A stretch of 64,000 bases of DNA from the NCBI RefSeq assembly GCF_013201075.1, contig NZ_CP053708.1, positions 3,973,501 through 4,037,500 on the forward strand, in the 5' to 3' direction. A program made the translations under genes and the position numbers. This document shows, one piece after another, positions 10,345-19,415 of this stretch. Position 1 is the first letter of the stretch. Every line of letters starts with the position of its first letter. The notes under the pieces are model-generated. The model made no database searches. It was given only the letters and a program-made list of their open reading frames with translations, and was not told where the DNA came from. This DNA comes from Lichenicola cladoniae. GTDB lineage: Bacteria; Pseudomonadota; Alphaproteobacteria; Acetobacterales; Acetobacteraceae.

Positions 10345-11151
10345 GCATCTCGAGCGGCAAAGCTGTAGCAAAGGGAATGCCATACCCGCTTCTGTCACAA
10401 CTCGTTGTAAGGGCTAACCTTTTTCGGATCTGGTTGGCCGCTATCCTGAACCGCGCGCCGAAGATGGCGAGACCGGCCATTCGGTGGTGCAACAAGCCAT
10501 TGGCTCGCGATACTGAACTGGCCGGGTCCAGCTATGCCCAGTTTCACCCGGCATACGCACTCGTTGCTTCCGGCTGATGACCATGGCCGTGATGCCATGA
10601 CTGCCTTGCAGCATTTGGCCGTCATAATCGGCAGCAACCAGGAGTTGTTACCCGACGACCCGCGGTGCTGCCTCTCGAACCCCGAAACATGCTGGAAGAA
10701 AGTCTTGGCGAGTCGGGGCCTTGCCCGGCCAACAAGCAATCGAGACTGCACGCGCAGCCTGACACGTCCACCTGGCGCATTCGGCGGTGCTGCCTCGGCA
10801 GATGTCTATCAAGCTCGAGCACAAGCATGGAGGAGGCGTGTCAGGCCGCCTCGGGCGGACCGATCGCCACACCTCCGGCAGGCGTTCCTCGGGCGAGGCC
10901 AGATCGCTCGGACGGATCGGCGCCGCATGTCCATAGGCTGTGGATCATCTGATTCCGCTCGCCAGAACAAAGCTTAAATCCCAAAAGCTTAGCTTGGAAT
11001 GTCCACCGGACCGACGTATCTGTGAGTAGGTTTTACGGCGTTTTTAACAAGATCTAGTGGATATGGCTCGCATGAGCAGCTAGATATAGGAGTGCGAGTC
11101 GCGCCGATGCGCTCGTGGTTCTACTGCCTTGCGACCCTCGGAGAGTTTCCC
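10345..11151. other. Long intergenic region between protease and ribonucleotide reductase
   Basis: About 800 bp between divergent genes with no convincing ORF; small frames on both strands have no recognisable motifs. The last 120 bp (about 10970-11090) are clearly richer in A and T than the surroundings and probably hold the nrdJ promoter. I looked for a cobalamin riboswitch and for NrdR boxes and saw neither. Confidence 0.5.
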
Positions 11152-13578
11152 ATGGACGGACATGTTTGGCCCCAATCCTGCACGTCCGGGAGCCTGCTGG
11201 GCCATACGGACCGGCTCGCCGGGGCGTTCGGAATTGCGCCCCTCGCCGGGCGTCCGCTCGATCGCGGCATGGGCGAGGCGGTGGGCCGCCGGACCGTCTT
11301 CAGGCCGGAAGACCATGAGAGCTTCGGGAACGTCGCCGACCGGGTCGCCCTCGGCAACACGCTGCTGGTGGCCGACACTGGAACGGCCGAACGGGCGCAA
11401 TTGCGGAATGCGATCGCGACCGGGGCCCTGCTGACCTCTGGCCGGCATCTCCAGCATGGAGACGCCGCACAGCGGGACCGCAACCTCGAGCTGTTTACCA
11501 ACTGCGCCACTGCAATCAGTTCGTTCGCCAAGTTCTACCTGCTGCTGAACGGATCCGGCGTCGGCCGTGCCTATGATGACGAGCTCTGCGCGGTGGATTG
11601 GGCCGATGCGCCGACCATGCTGCTGCACATGTCGCCCGATCACCCGGATTTCCCACGCGACCGCGCCGGGCTGCACCGCTTCGGCGTCGAGATGCAACTC
11701 CTGCCCTGGGGCACGACGCTCGACCGGTTCGATGCCGTGGCCGAGGCCCTGGTCCGGGCCTCGCTGAACGAGTGCCTGCTGGCCAGCCCGACCGACGCGC
11801 CGGCGCATGCCGTGCATCACCTGATCGACGACAGCCGCGAAGGCTGGGCGAAGGCGGTCGAGATCCTGGAGGCTATGGCCTTCCGCGGCGAGCGCGATGG
11901 CTGCCTGCTGCTCGACCTGTCGGTGATCCGTCCCGCCGGCAGCCCGATCGCCGGCATGCAGGGCCGCCCGGCCTCCGGTCCGATCTCCCTGCTCCGCGGC
12001 CTCATCAACATCCGCCGCCACGTGATCGAGCCGGCCCGCCTGCGCGCCGCATCCGCCGACCCGCTCGAGCTCTGGGAGCAGGCGCTGCTGGTCGATCATT
12101 ACCTCTCCGTCGAGGTTCAGGTCGGTGGCGCCCGTCGCGCCGCGCGGATGGCGACCAAATCCTGGCGCGACCCGGGCGTGCTGCGGTTCATCCGCTCCAA
12201 GTCCGAGGGCGGCCTGTGGACGGCGAACCATTCCGTCATGGTCGACCGCACCTTCTGGGCGCTGCAGAACCGGGCCGAGGATGGCGAGCTTGCCGCCCAC
12301 GCCCGCCTGGTGTTCGACGAGGTCACCCGCTGCGCCTACGTCAACGGCGAGCCCGGCTTCATCAACGGTGACCTGCTCGAGGACCACCGAACCGGTGCTG
12401 CCTGGAACAAGCCGATCTTCACCGACGGCCGCGATTTCCGTTCGGCGCGCTATCAGGTCGATATCGCGTCCGGACTGCTCGCGGACCTGTCGAAGCGTGC
12501 CAGCCAGGCCCGGTTCCCGGTGACCACCAATCCCTGCGGCGAGATCACACTGCACGTCACCGGCGGTTACTGCGTCATCGCCGATTTCGCGCCGCTGCTC
12601 GCCTGCCCGGTCGAACTCGGCTCGTTCATGCCAGGCTCCCCGTCCGACGAGGATGCGGCGCTGTGGGACCAGCGCGTGGCCGACTCCGTACGGCTCGGCG
12701 TGCGCTTCCTGCTGCGGGCGAACAGCATGGATGCGCTGTATGCCCAGGAGGTCGCGCGCACCAACCGGATCGGCATCGGCCCGACCGGCCTGCACGAGTG
12801 GGCCTGGATGCGGTTCGGCCTAGGTTTCCGCGACCTGCTCGACGAGACGCTTTCCGCACCGTTCTGGAGCATGCTGGACCGGCTTTCGCAGGACGCGAAG
12901 AACGAGGCCAACGCGTATGCCGACGAACTCGGCACGGCACGCCCGACCACGGTGACCACGGTGAAACCGGCGGGAACCACCTCGAAGCTGTTCGGGCTGA
13001 CCGAGGGTGCGCACCTGCCCGCTCGCCGCCAGTATCTCCGCTGGGTGCAGTTCCGCGGCACACGCGACGCCGGCGAGGACTGGCTGCCCGGCACCGATCC
13101 GCTGCTCCCGGAATACGAGCAGCGAGGCTATCCGGTCCGCACCCTGCAGTCGTTCCCCGGCATGAGCATCGTCGGTTTCCCGACCGTGTCGCTGATCCAG
13201 CGCCTGGGTCTCGGCGATGCGCTGGTGACCGCGCCGGATGCCACGCCGGAGGAGCAATATGCGTGGCTGCGCCTGCTGGAGCGCCACTGGATCGGCGCCG
13301 AACAGGGCAATCAGGTGTCCTACACGCTGAAGGTCTATACCGACCGGTTCGACCTGCAGGCCTTTCGCGACATCGTTGCCCGCGAGCAGCCACACGTGCG
13401 CTGCTGCTCGGTGCTGCCGAGCAGGCCGGACGCTGAACTGGGCTACGAGTATCTACCGGAAGAGGAAGTCTCCGCCGCCCGCTTCGCCGCGATCGCGGAT
13501 GCGATCCATGACGAGGCCGCACAGGAAGTTGTCGACTGGGCGCATCTGCAGTGTGCCAGCGGAGCATGCCCGATCTGA
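11152..13578 (+). CDS. nrdJ: Adenosylcobalamin-dependent (class II) ribonucleotide reductase
   Basis: Predicted 808-residue enzyme that reduces ribonucleotides to deoxyribonucleotides using coenzyme B12. It resembles the single-chain triphosphate reductase type. Cys118 (TNCATAIS), Cys462 in NPCGEI (the position of the thiyl radical cysteine) and Cys474 are present. The C-terminal tail ends CASGACPI, with Cys801 and Cys806 as the expected re-reducing pair. The ATG at 11152 is preferred because GGAGAG sits 6 bp before it. A GTG at 11092 and an ATG at 11107 would add a segment that does not look like the family. No cobalamin riboswitch is visible upstream. Confidence 0.92.
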   Translation: MDGHVWPQSCTSGSLLGHTDRLAGAFGIAPLAGRPLDRGMGEAVGRRTVFRPEDHESFGNVADRVALGNTLLVADTGTAERAQLRNAIATGALLTSGRHLQHGDAAQRDRNLELFTNCATAISSFAKFYLLLNGSGVGRAYDDELCAVDWADAPTMLLHMSPDHPDFPRDRAGLHRFGVEMQLLPWGTTLDRFDAVAEALVRASLNECLLASPTDAPAHAVHHLIDDSREGWAKAVEILEAMAFRGERDGCLLLDLSVIRPAGSPIAGMQGRPASGPISLLRGLINIRRHVIEPARLRAASADPLELWEQALLVDHYLSVEVQVGGARRAARMATKSWRDPGVLRFIRSKSEGGLWTANHSVMVDRTFWALQNRAEDGELAAHARLVFDEVTRCAYVNGEPGFINGDLLEDHRTGAAWNKPIFTDGRDFRSARYQVDIASGLLADLSKRASQARFPVTTNPCGEITLHVTGGYCVIADFAPLLACPVELGSFMPGSPSDEDAALWDQRVADSVRLGVRFLLRANSMDALYAQEVARTNRIGIGPTGLHEWAWMRFGLGFRDLLDETLSAPFWSMLDRLSQDAKNEANAYADELGTARPTTVTTVKPAGTTSKLFGLTEGAHLPARRQYLRWVQFRGTRDAGEDWLPGTDPLLPEYEQRGYPVRTLQSFPGMSIVGFPTVSLIQRLGLGDALVTAPDATPEEQYAWLRLLERHWIGAEQGNQVSYTLKVYTDRFDLQAFRDIVAREQPHVRCCSVLPSRPDAELGYEYLPEEEVSAARFAAIADAIHDEAAQEVVDWAHLQCASGACPI

Positions 13579-13694
13579 CCATATCCGATGCCGTCCGGCC
13601 TGCCCGGGCGGTGATCGGTGGTGGTGCCGCACGGGGCTGCACCTGAAGCGGAACCCTGATACGGAGACATCACGCCGCACCTGCACGCGGCCTG

Positions 13695-14672
13695 ATGAAC
13701 CCAAATGGCACGGCGCCCTGCTCGATGTTGAACCGACCGGTGACAGCGCCAGACGACCAGGATCGGTCTCGATACCGTAAAGCCGGACCGTCGGCCCGGA
13801 TCGGGTTCGGCGCCGGCCTGCTGGCCATGTCAGCGTTCGTGCCGGTCATCGACGGTCCGGCATGGGCCGGCGATAGCAGCGGCTACACCCTGTTCAACCC
13901 CACCCCGGACTCCAAGCTGCGCGGCATGAGCACCGACCGCCCGGGTGCGGCCGCCAGCCCGTTCACCGTCGATGCCGGCCATGTCCAGGTCGAGACCGGG
14001 CTATGGAGCTACTCGTGGGACCACTGGACGCCCGATGCCAGCCTCACCCGCAGCCAGATGCTGTTCAGCACGAACGTGAAGCTTGGCCTGAATGACTGGG
14101 CCGACCTGGACGTGATCATCCCGGCCTCGAACAGCCTGGTTACCCGCACGCCGGCCGGGCCAGGACAATCGAGCCGGATGTCCGGCCAGGGATTCGGAGA
14201 CGTCCAGATCGGCGCGAAGGTGAACGTCTTCGGAAACGACGCAGGCGAGACCGAGGGGTTGGGTTTGCTCGGCTACGTGAAAGTGCCGACCGCCGCCAGC
14301 GGGCTCGGCAACGGCACGGTCGAGTTCACCCTGCTCGCGCCCTTCACGTTCGGCCTGCCGGCCGGCTTCTCGGCAACCGTGCAGCCCGAGGTCGGATTGC
14401 TGCGGAACGATCAGAAGCAGGGTTACCATGGCGACTACCAGCTCGCGGTGGAAATCGGACATCCGGTCTTCGGCACCGATACACTAACCGGTCAGGTCGG
14501 CCTGACGCTCGACCGTGAGGGCGACCACAACTCGGCCGAACAGGACACCATCGCGCCGGCCCTGCAGTGGCTGATCACGCCTGCGCTGCAGGTCGATGGC
14601 GGGGTCACGATCGGCATCGCGCGAGCCGCGACCGACTGGAACCCGTATGTCGGGCTCTCGTTCCGATATTGA
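13695..14672 (+). CDS. Outer-membrane beta-barrel of the phenol-degradation MetA-like family
   Basis: Predicted 325-residue exported protein. A hydrophobic segment (IGFGAGLLAMSAFVPVIDGP) with a possible AWA cleavage site lies near residues 37-58. It continues with STDRPGAAASPFTVDAGHVQVETG, cut here as a beta-rich opening typical of the family. Alternating strands follow, and the protein ends in FRY with a terminal aromatic residue as in outer-membrane barrels. Members are annotated as putative transporters near catabolic genes; the real substrate is unknown. Start is uncertain: ATG 13695 and ATG 13725 both lack a clear ribosome-binding site, and 13725 would give a more normal signal-peptide length. 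Confidence 0.7.
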   Translation: MNPNGTAPCSMLNRPVTAPDDQDRSRYRKAGPSARIGFGAGLLAMSAFVPVIDGPAWAGDSSGYTLFNPTPDSKLRGMSTDRPGAAASPFTVDAGHVQVETGLWSYSWDHWTPDASLTRSQMLFSTNVKLGLNDWADLDVIIPASNSLVTRTPAGPGQSSRMSGQGFGDVQIGAKVNVFGNDAGETEGLGLLGYVKVPTAASGLGNGTVEFTLLAPFTFGLPAGFSATVQPEVGLLRNDQKQGYHGDYQLAVEIGHPVFGTDTLTGQVGLTLDREGDHNSAEQDTIAPALQWLITPALQVDGGVTIGIARAATDWNPYVGLSFRY

Positions 14673-14740
14673 CCGGTCCCGTGTTCTCACGGCGCGCATA
14701 GGCGTTGGAACACCGGATACAGGCTGAGGCACGGCAACGG

Positions 14741-14756
14741 CTTGCGCTGGCGCAAG
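14741..14756. repeat. Tight inverted repeat between convergent genes
   Basis: CTTGCGC and GCGCAAG separated by 2 bp, in the 244-bp gap between the barrel gene and the GntR gene, which converge here. It may help end transcription, but there is no T-run. I see nothing else in the gap. Confidence 0.3.
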
Positions 14757-14916
14757 GGTAACTCTGCTACGTGCTGCGACCCCGCGGTGGACAATGTCGG
14801 ACTGAGAACCCGATAATTCTCATGACCGAGATTACAAATCCGTATTGGCGAGATTCCCGGTCAAAAGGCTTGCGTGTCGACAGCAGTAAAGACCAATGCC
14901 TGAACGGAACGGTTTC

Positions 14917-15678
14917 TTATCCCTGATTCCGCGCCTTTATGGCAGCGTGTTTTGCCCAGATCCGGGCGAGATCTCCGCCCTCATGTTTCCAGAATTCCGT
15001 GTCTGCCTGGACAATGCGTTCCGAGGCACCTGTCAGATGCAGGCGCACCGCATCCCGCGCCTTCTCCGGATCCTGTTCGAGTATGGCAGCATAGATCTGG
15101 CGGTGCTCATCGGCGACTGCGGCAGAAAAATCGTTCCGACGGGCTTCGTTCGCCCGCGTGACACCGATCGCGCTCTGCATCGAGTCGGCAAACAACTGCA
15201 CGAACTGCGTCCAATAGGCGTTCGACGTCGCATGGCCGATTGACAGGTGAAATTCCAGGTCTTCCCGAACACCGCTCTTGCCGTCGCGGGTAGAATGGTC
15301 GATCGCCAGCAAGGCCGCTTCGACCTCCCGGCACTGCCTGTTCGTGCGTCGAACGGCGGCAAGTGCTGCCATCTCCATCTCGATCGCACGGCGGACTTCC
15401 AGGAACCCTAGCAGGCCATCGATCGACTTGGGCATGGAGAGGCCCTCGCCGACCGGTTCGTTCGGTGCGCGGACACGGGTTGCGGCACCCTTGCGCGTTT
15501 CGAGCAGCCCATCGGACTTCAGGCGCGCAACCGCCTCGCGCACGACCGTGCGACTGACCTGAAAGTCGATCGCAATCGCCTGTTCGGACGGAAGCTTCGA
15601 TCCGAGAGGAAAGACGCCGCGCTGGATGCGCTGGCGGATTGCGTCGGTCACCAGATCCGTCCGGCTTCGGGGCTGCAT
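14917..15678 (-). CDS. GntR family transcriptional regulator, FadR subfamily (FCD domain)
   Basis: Predicted 253-residue regulator. The winged helix covers about residues 1-70 (VFPLGSKLPSEQAIAIDFQVSRTVVREAVARLKSDGL, quoted in part for its PSE and SRTVVREA hallmarks). An all-helical FCD ligand domain follows, with EFHLSIGHATSN carrying the usual metal or ligand His. The ATG at 15678 has AGGAAA 6 bp upstream; the frame stays open far upstream without coding signal. It is divergent from sugar operon A, so it probably controls that operon and itself. A FadR-type half-symmetric site, TGTCATACA, lies 163 bp upstream of its start. Confidence 0.9.
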   Translation of the reverse strand: MQPRSRTDLVTDAIRQRIQRGVFPLGSKLPSEQAIAIDFQVSRTVVREAVARLKSDGLLETRKGAATRVRAPNEPVGEGLSMPKSIDGLLGFLEVRRAIEMEMAALAAVRRTNRQCREVEAALLAIDHSTRDGKSGVREDLEFHLSIGHATSNAYWTQFVQLFADSMQSAIGVTRANEARRNDFSAAVADEHRQIYAAILEQDPEKARDAVRLHLTGASERIVQADTEFWKHEGGDLARIWAKHAAIKARNQG

Positions 15679-15840
15679 GGATGTTTTCCTAAATTCTGCT
15701 ACCGAAGCACGCTGCACCTGGCTGTGACCTGCCGACGACCAGGCACCGCGACGCGGCGTTTCTCCGACAGGCCGTTCGACGAGGCAGGCCCCATAATGGG
15801 GAAAGCAACGTCTTGCACCTGATCTTGAAACGCGCAAACC

Positions 15841-15849
15841 TGTCATACA
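15841..15849. promoter_or_regulatory. Candidate GntR/FadR-type operator, copy 1
   Basis: TGTCATACA fits the NGTNNNACN core of FadR-type operators. It lies upstream of the GntR gene. The exact reverse complement, TGTATGACA, occurs at 26149-26157 upstream of sugar operon B. Confidence 0.4.
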
Positions 15850-16352
15850 AGTGGAACAATCGACAGCGTTCAGGGGAGTGAAATGCGGGTTGCGGTCACT
15901 AAGGCTGCGCACTCCCCGAGACGCGGGCTGGTCGTCGCCATGCTGTGGCGCGGCACCATCACGGCACGCGACAGAACACCCCGGCCGAATGCGGCATGCG
16001 CTTCGACATGAGCTCGAGAAGGCTTCCCCTGGCGCGGAGGCGAGCGCCGGCGCGGAATGCGCAGTCAGACCAGCAGTTCGATTTCCGTATCCGGAGCCGG
16101 TTCGCCAAAGGTTATTTCCGAGACCCGAGTCTAGGGACTGCAAAGTCGAACCGGAGCCAGAAAGCGGTCGCGCATCCCAGAACGCCTTGCGTGATCAAGA
16201 TGCCGTGGCTGCCGGTTTCGGTAGCCGGCTTGCAATGGTTGAAGCGTAGGCTGGCCGGGATGCGCTTCCGCTCTACTTTGAAAAAGGCGTTCGATGCAGT
16301 TAGCGGAGCCTGTCCTCCATCGCGCGGAGGCGCAAACACTAAGTAGGCTAAC

Positions 16353-16367
16353 CATGCATAAAGCATG
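16353..16367. promoter_or_regulatory. Inverted repeat upstream of operon A
   Basis: CATGC and GCATG separated by ATAAA, about 107 bp before the first gene of operon A. It is a candidate operator or promoter-overlapping site. The binding protein is unknown. Confidence 0.3.
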
Positions 16368-16473
16368 ACAGGCGTAGGGTTTGTCCGACCACGCGAGAGC
16401 CTTAGCCATCTACCGCAGTAGCCGAAAACAGGCTGCGCGCAAGACATCGAAAAGAATCGAGGGGAAGATAATC

Positions 16474-17469
16474 ATGTACAAGATCGACACGACCCCGACC
16501 AGTCGCCGTTCGTTGCTTCGGGGATCCGCCTTGGCGGCACTTGCTGCCGCCCTGCCTGTCCGTGCCCGGGCGCAGGCACCGAAGCGGCTCGCGTATCTCG
16601 CACCGGGTCTCGACCTGCCGTTCTGGCGCTTTGTTCTGAAGGGCGTCACCGACCAGGTAAAGGCCTCGGGGTTGCAGGTGACAGCGTACGACAGTCACAA
16701 CAGCGCCCAGACCCAGCTGCAAAACGCCCAGGACGTAATCTCTCGCGGTGCGACCGGCATCGTCCTGTCCCCGGTCGACAGCTCGACCGCACCGGCGGTG
16801 CTGGCGATGGCGGCGCGTGCCGGCATACCCGTGGTGATTGCCGATATCGGCACCACGGGCGGCGACTATGTGTCGTTCATCACGTCGGAGAACGAGAAGG
16901 GCGCCTACGAGACCGGACAGGCGCTGGCCGTTCAGATCAAGGCAAAGGGCTGGAGCAGCGGCACCTACGGCCTGGTGACCATCTCGCTGGCCCGCAAGAA
17001 TGGCCAGCTCCGCACCGCCGGGTTTCGCCGCGCCATGTCGGAGATCGGCATGAAGGAGGCCGGGATCCAGCAGATGCAGACCTACACGGCCGACGAAACG
17101 TTCCGCTTCACCCAGGACATGCTGACCGCCCATCCGGAGATGCGGGCATTGTTCGTGGAGACCGACCAGCCGACCTTAGGCGCGGCACGTGCGATCCAGG
17201 CCATGCGCCGAAAGGGCGATATCCTGCTGGCCGGCTTCGACGGGATCCCCGAGTTCGTGGGCATGCTGGAAAGCGGCGAGATGGCGGTGGCGGGAATGCA
17301 GCAGCCCTACCTGCTCGGACAGACCGCCGGCAGCGACATGCTCGATCATCTGGCAGGCAAGACACCGACGAAGTCGGTGCAGATCCCGGTCGAGATCGTG
17401 ACCCAGGCCAACATCAAGGAAAAGCTGCCGCTGATCAGCAAGACCGTGTTCGCGAGCAGCGCCGGCTGA
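16474..17469 (+). CDS. Sugar ABC transporter substrate-binding protein (ribose type, Tat signal), operon A
   Basis: Predicted 331-residue periplasmic binding protein of the ribose/CUT2 group. The signal has a twin-arginine motif (SRRSLLRG) and then an alanine-rich core ending ARA-QA, suggesting Tat export. The mature part shows paired periplasmic-binding lobes: DVISRGATGIVLSPVDSST in lobe one, and LFVETDQPTLGAARAI and LLAGFDGIPEFV in lobe two. The ATG at 16474 has GGGGAAG upstream. It is first of four co-directional genes (ATPase, permease, lactonase). The sugar is not identifiable; the SMP-30 lactonase at the operon end hints at an aldose oxidised through a lactone. Confidence 0.88.
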   Translation: MYKIDTTPTSRRSLLRGSALAALAAALPVRARAQAPKRLAYLAPGLDLPFWRFVLKGVTDQVKASGLQVTAYDSHNSAQTQLQNAQDVISRGATGIVLSPVDSSTAPAVLAMAARAGIPVVIADIGTTGGDYVSFITSENEKGAYETGQALAVQIKAKGWSSGTYGLVTISLARKNGQLRTAGFRRAMSEIGMKEAGIQQMQTYTADETFRFTQDMLTAHPEMRALFVETDQPTLGAARAIQAMRRKGDILLAGFDGIPEFVGMLESGEMAVAGMQQPYLLGQTAGSDMLDHLAGKTPTKSVQIPVEIVTQANIKEKLPLISKTVFASSAG

Positions 17470-17522
17470 CGTCGGCCCCGGGCGGCGGCAGGCCGGCACG
17501 ATAGCGAGCGGGGCCGGGTATC

Positions 17523-19415
17523 ATGAGCCTGCTGCAGCTTCGCGGCATCGGTATACGTTTCGGCGCCACGCAGGCACTCGACGATGCAAGCTTCGACCTG
17601 CTTGCCGGCGAAGTGCATGCGTTATGCGGCGCGAACGGCGCCGGCAAGTCGACATTGTCGCGTGTGATATCGGGCCAGATCCAGCCGGATCGGGGCGAGA
17701 TGCTGCTCGACGGGGTGCAGCTCCATCTGCCGGGCGCGCGGGAGGCGCTTCGCCATGGCATCTGTATGGTCACGCAGGAAACAACGTTGGCACCGGATCT
17801 GTCGGTGCTGGAAAACATCATGCTGCCGAGGCTCGGCCTGCCGGGGATGCTGGACTGGGCCGGCATGCGTCGCGAGGCCGAGCAGCTGGTCGGCAGCCTG
17901 GGCGGCGAGATCCGGCTTTCCCTGGATGTTCCCGCCGGGACATTAAGCATCGGCCAGCGGCAGATGGTCGAGATCCTGAAGGCGCTCGCGGTGGACAGCC
18001 GGATCATCATCTTCGACGAACCGACCGCCTCGTTGTCACCGTTCGAGAGCGAGATCCTGTTTGAGATCATGCGCGGCCTAACGGCCCGCAAGCGCGCGCT
18101 GGTGTTCGTGTCGCACCGGCTGGAGGAGATCTTCGGGGTGTGCGACCGGGTCACCGTGTTGCGCGAAGGACGGACGGTCGCATCTGGCCTTCCTGCCGCG
18201 GACCTGTCCGGAGGCGAGCTCGTACGCATGATGATCGGCCGTGACCTGACCGATGTCTATGCACACGCGGATGGCGGCCCGCCCGTCGTACGGGGCGAGC
18301 CGGTGCTGCGCGTGCACCATCTCGAATCGCTGCCGGCAGTGCGCGACGTGTCGTTCGATTTGCATGCCGGCGAGATCGTCGGCCTGGCCGGTCTAGTCGG
18401 CGCAGGGCGCTCGGAAACGCTGGAGACCATCTTCGGCCTGCGGAAGCGCAGCGGCGGTAACGTCGAACTCGGGGGCGCACCGTTCGGGGCCCGGCGACCC
18501 GCGGAGGCGATCCGGGCCGGCCTGGCGCTGGTGCCGGAGGACCGGCGTCACCAGAGCATCGTCCCGGATTTCACGGTGCGCGAGAACCTGCTCCTCGCGC
18601 ATCTCGGGCAGCGTCGCGGCCCCGGGCTCGGGTACGACGCCCGCACCGGGGAAGCGGGCAGGCTGCTGGACCAGCTTGGCCTGCCGCGTGCGCGTGCAGC
18701 GGATCCCGACCTGCTGAACTTCAGCGGCGGCATGCAGCAGAAGATCATCCTCGCGCGCTGGCTGTTGCTGAAGCCCCGTGTACTGATGCTCGACGAGCCG
18801 ACGCGCGGCGTCGATATCGGCACCCGTAGCAGTATCTATGCCCTGCTCCGGCAGATCGCCGCCGCCGGCGTCGCCGTGGTGGTGGTTTCCTCGGATTTCG
18901 AAGAGATCATCGGCCTGGTCGACCGCGTCGTGGTGATGAGCGACGGCAGCTCGGTGGCGGAACTACCGAGCCGGCTGCTCAGCATCGAAAGCCTGGCCAT
19001 GTTCGCAGCACCCAGGAGCTCGGCACAGCGCATGCGCGGTGCTCTCGATGCGCTGGTCTCCGAGCATGGCGGTGTCGCCAGCTGGATCGGCGTGGAGGGC
19101 AGCCGGCTGTTCTGCTTCGACCGCGCCGGCGACGATCGCGACGCGGAGCCGGGTTTCACCGCCGGATCGATCGTCGACGTGGCCGACACGAGGATCGCCG
19201 GCGCGCTCTCGATCCGTGGACCCGATTTTGTCGAGGAACCAAACGAGCCTGGTCCGCGCACGCTTCTCGTGCCGGTGCTTGGCCGTCGCGGCCATGAGCT
19301 TGGCCTGGTCGCCCTGACGCTGGCCGGCGGAAGGCAGCGTCCCGACCCGGCGGCGATCGCTAGGACCGTCATGGCCTGGACCGCCACCACGCGGCCGGCA
19401 GGAGATGCAGCTTGA
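17523..19415 (+). CDS. Sugar ABC transporter ATPase (RbsA type) with a C-terminal extension, operon A
   Basis: Predicted 630-residue tandem ATPase. The first domain has Walker A GANGAGKST, signature LSIGQRQMVE and Walker B IIIFDEPTASLS. The second has the relaxed GLVGAGRSE loop usual for this family, FSGGMQQKIILAR and VLMLDEPTRGVD. Normal RbsA proteins stop near 500 residues. Here about 135 extra residues follow (roughly 495-630), with an alpha/beta look (RGALDALVSEHGGVASWIGV and RTLLVPVLGRRGHELGLV). I do not recognise that domain. It ends by overlapping the permease start (TGATG at 19413). Confidence 0.88.
   Translation: MSLLQLRGIGIRFGATQALDDASFDLLAGEVHALCGANGAGKSTLSRVISGQIQPDRGEMLLDGVQLHLPGAREALRHGICMVTQETTLAPDLSVLENIMLPRLGLPGMLDWAGMRREAEQLVGSLGGEIRLSLDVPAGTLSIGQRQMVEILKALAVDSRIIIFDEPTASLSPFESEILFEIMRGLTARKRALVFVSHRLEEIFGVCDRVTVLREGRTVASGLPAADLSGGELVRMMIGRDLTDVYAHADGGPPVVRGEPVLRVHHLESLPAVRDVSFDLHAGEIVGLAGLVGAGRSETLETIFGLRKRSGGNVELGGAPFGARRPAEAIRAGLALVPEDRRHQSIVPDFTVRENLLLAHLGQRRGPGLGYDARTGEAGRLLDQLGLPRARAADPDLLNFSGGMQQKIILARWLLLKPRVLMLDEPTRGVDIGTRSSIYALLRQIAAAGVAVVVVSSDFEEIIGLVDRVVVMSDGSSVAELPSRLLSIESLAMFAAPRSSAQRMRGALDALVSEHGGVASWIGVEGSRLFCFDRAGDDRDAEPGFTAGSIVDVADTRIAGALSIRGPDFVEEPNEPGPRTLLVPVLGRRGHELGLVALTLAGGRQRPDPAAIARTVMAWTATTRPAGDAA

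Larger units (their letters stand above)
15679..16473. other. Long divergent regulatory region between gntR and operon A
   Basis: About 795 bp without a supportable gene. Short overlapping frames exist, but none has a recognisable domain. It holds the FadR-type site at 15841-15849 and an inverted repeat at 16353-16367. The operon A ribosome-binding site (GGGGAAG) lies just before 16474. Confidence 0.5.

Noticed and set aside
10534-10977. Plus-strand 147-codon frame in the nrdJ leader
   Set aside because: No ribosome-binding site, no recognisable domain, and overlapping open frames on both strands suggest chance.
10345-11151. Possible cobalamin riboswitch before the B12-dependent reductase
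   Set aside because: A GCCAC string occurs near 10870, but the surrounding conserved blocks are missing.
11080-12795. A 571-codon minus-strand frame opposite nrdJ
   Set aside because: Antisense to conserved ribonucleotide reductase sequence; no motifs of its own.
15851-16346. Overlapping frames in the gap before operon A
   Set aside because: Arg/Pro/Ala-rich, mutually overlapping and without motifs; treated as non-coding regulatory DNA.
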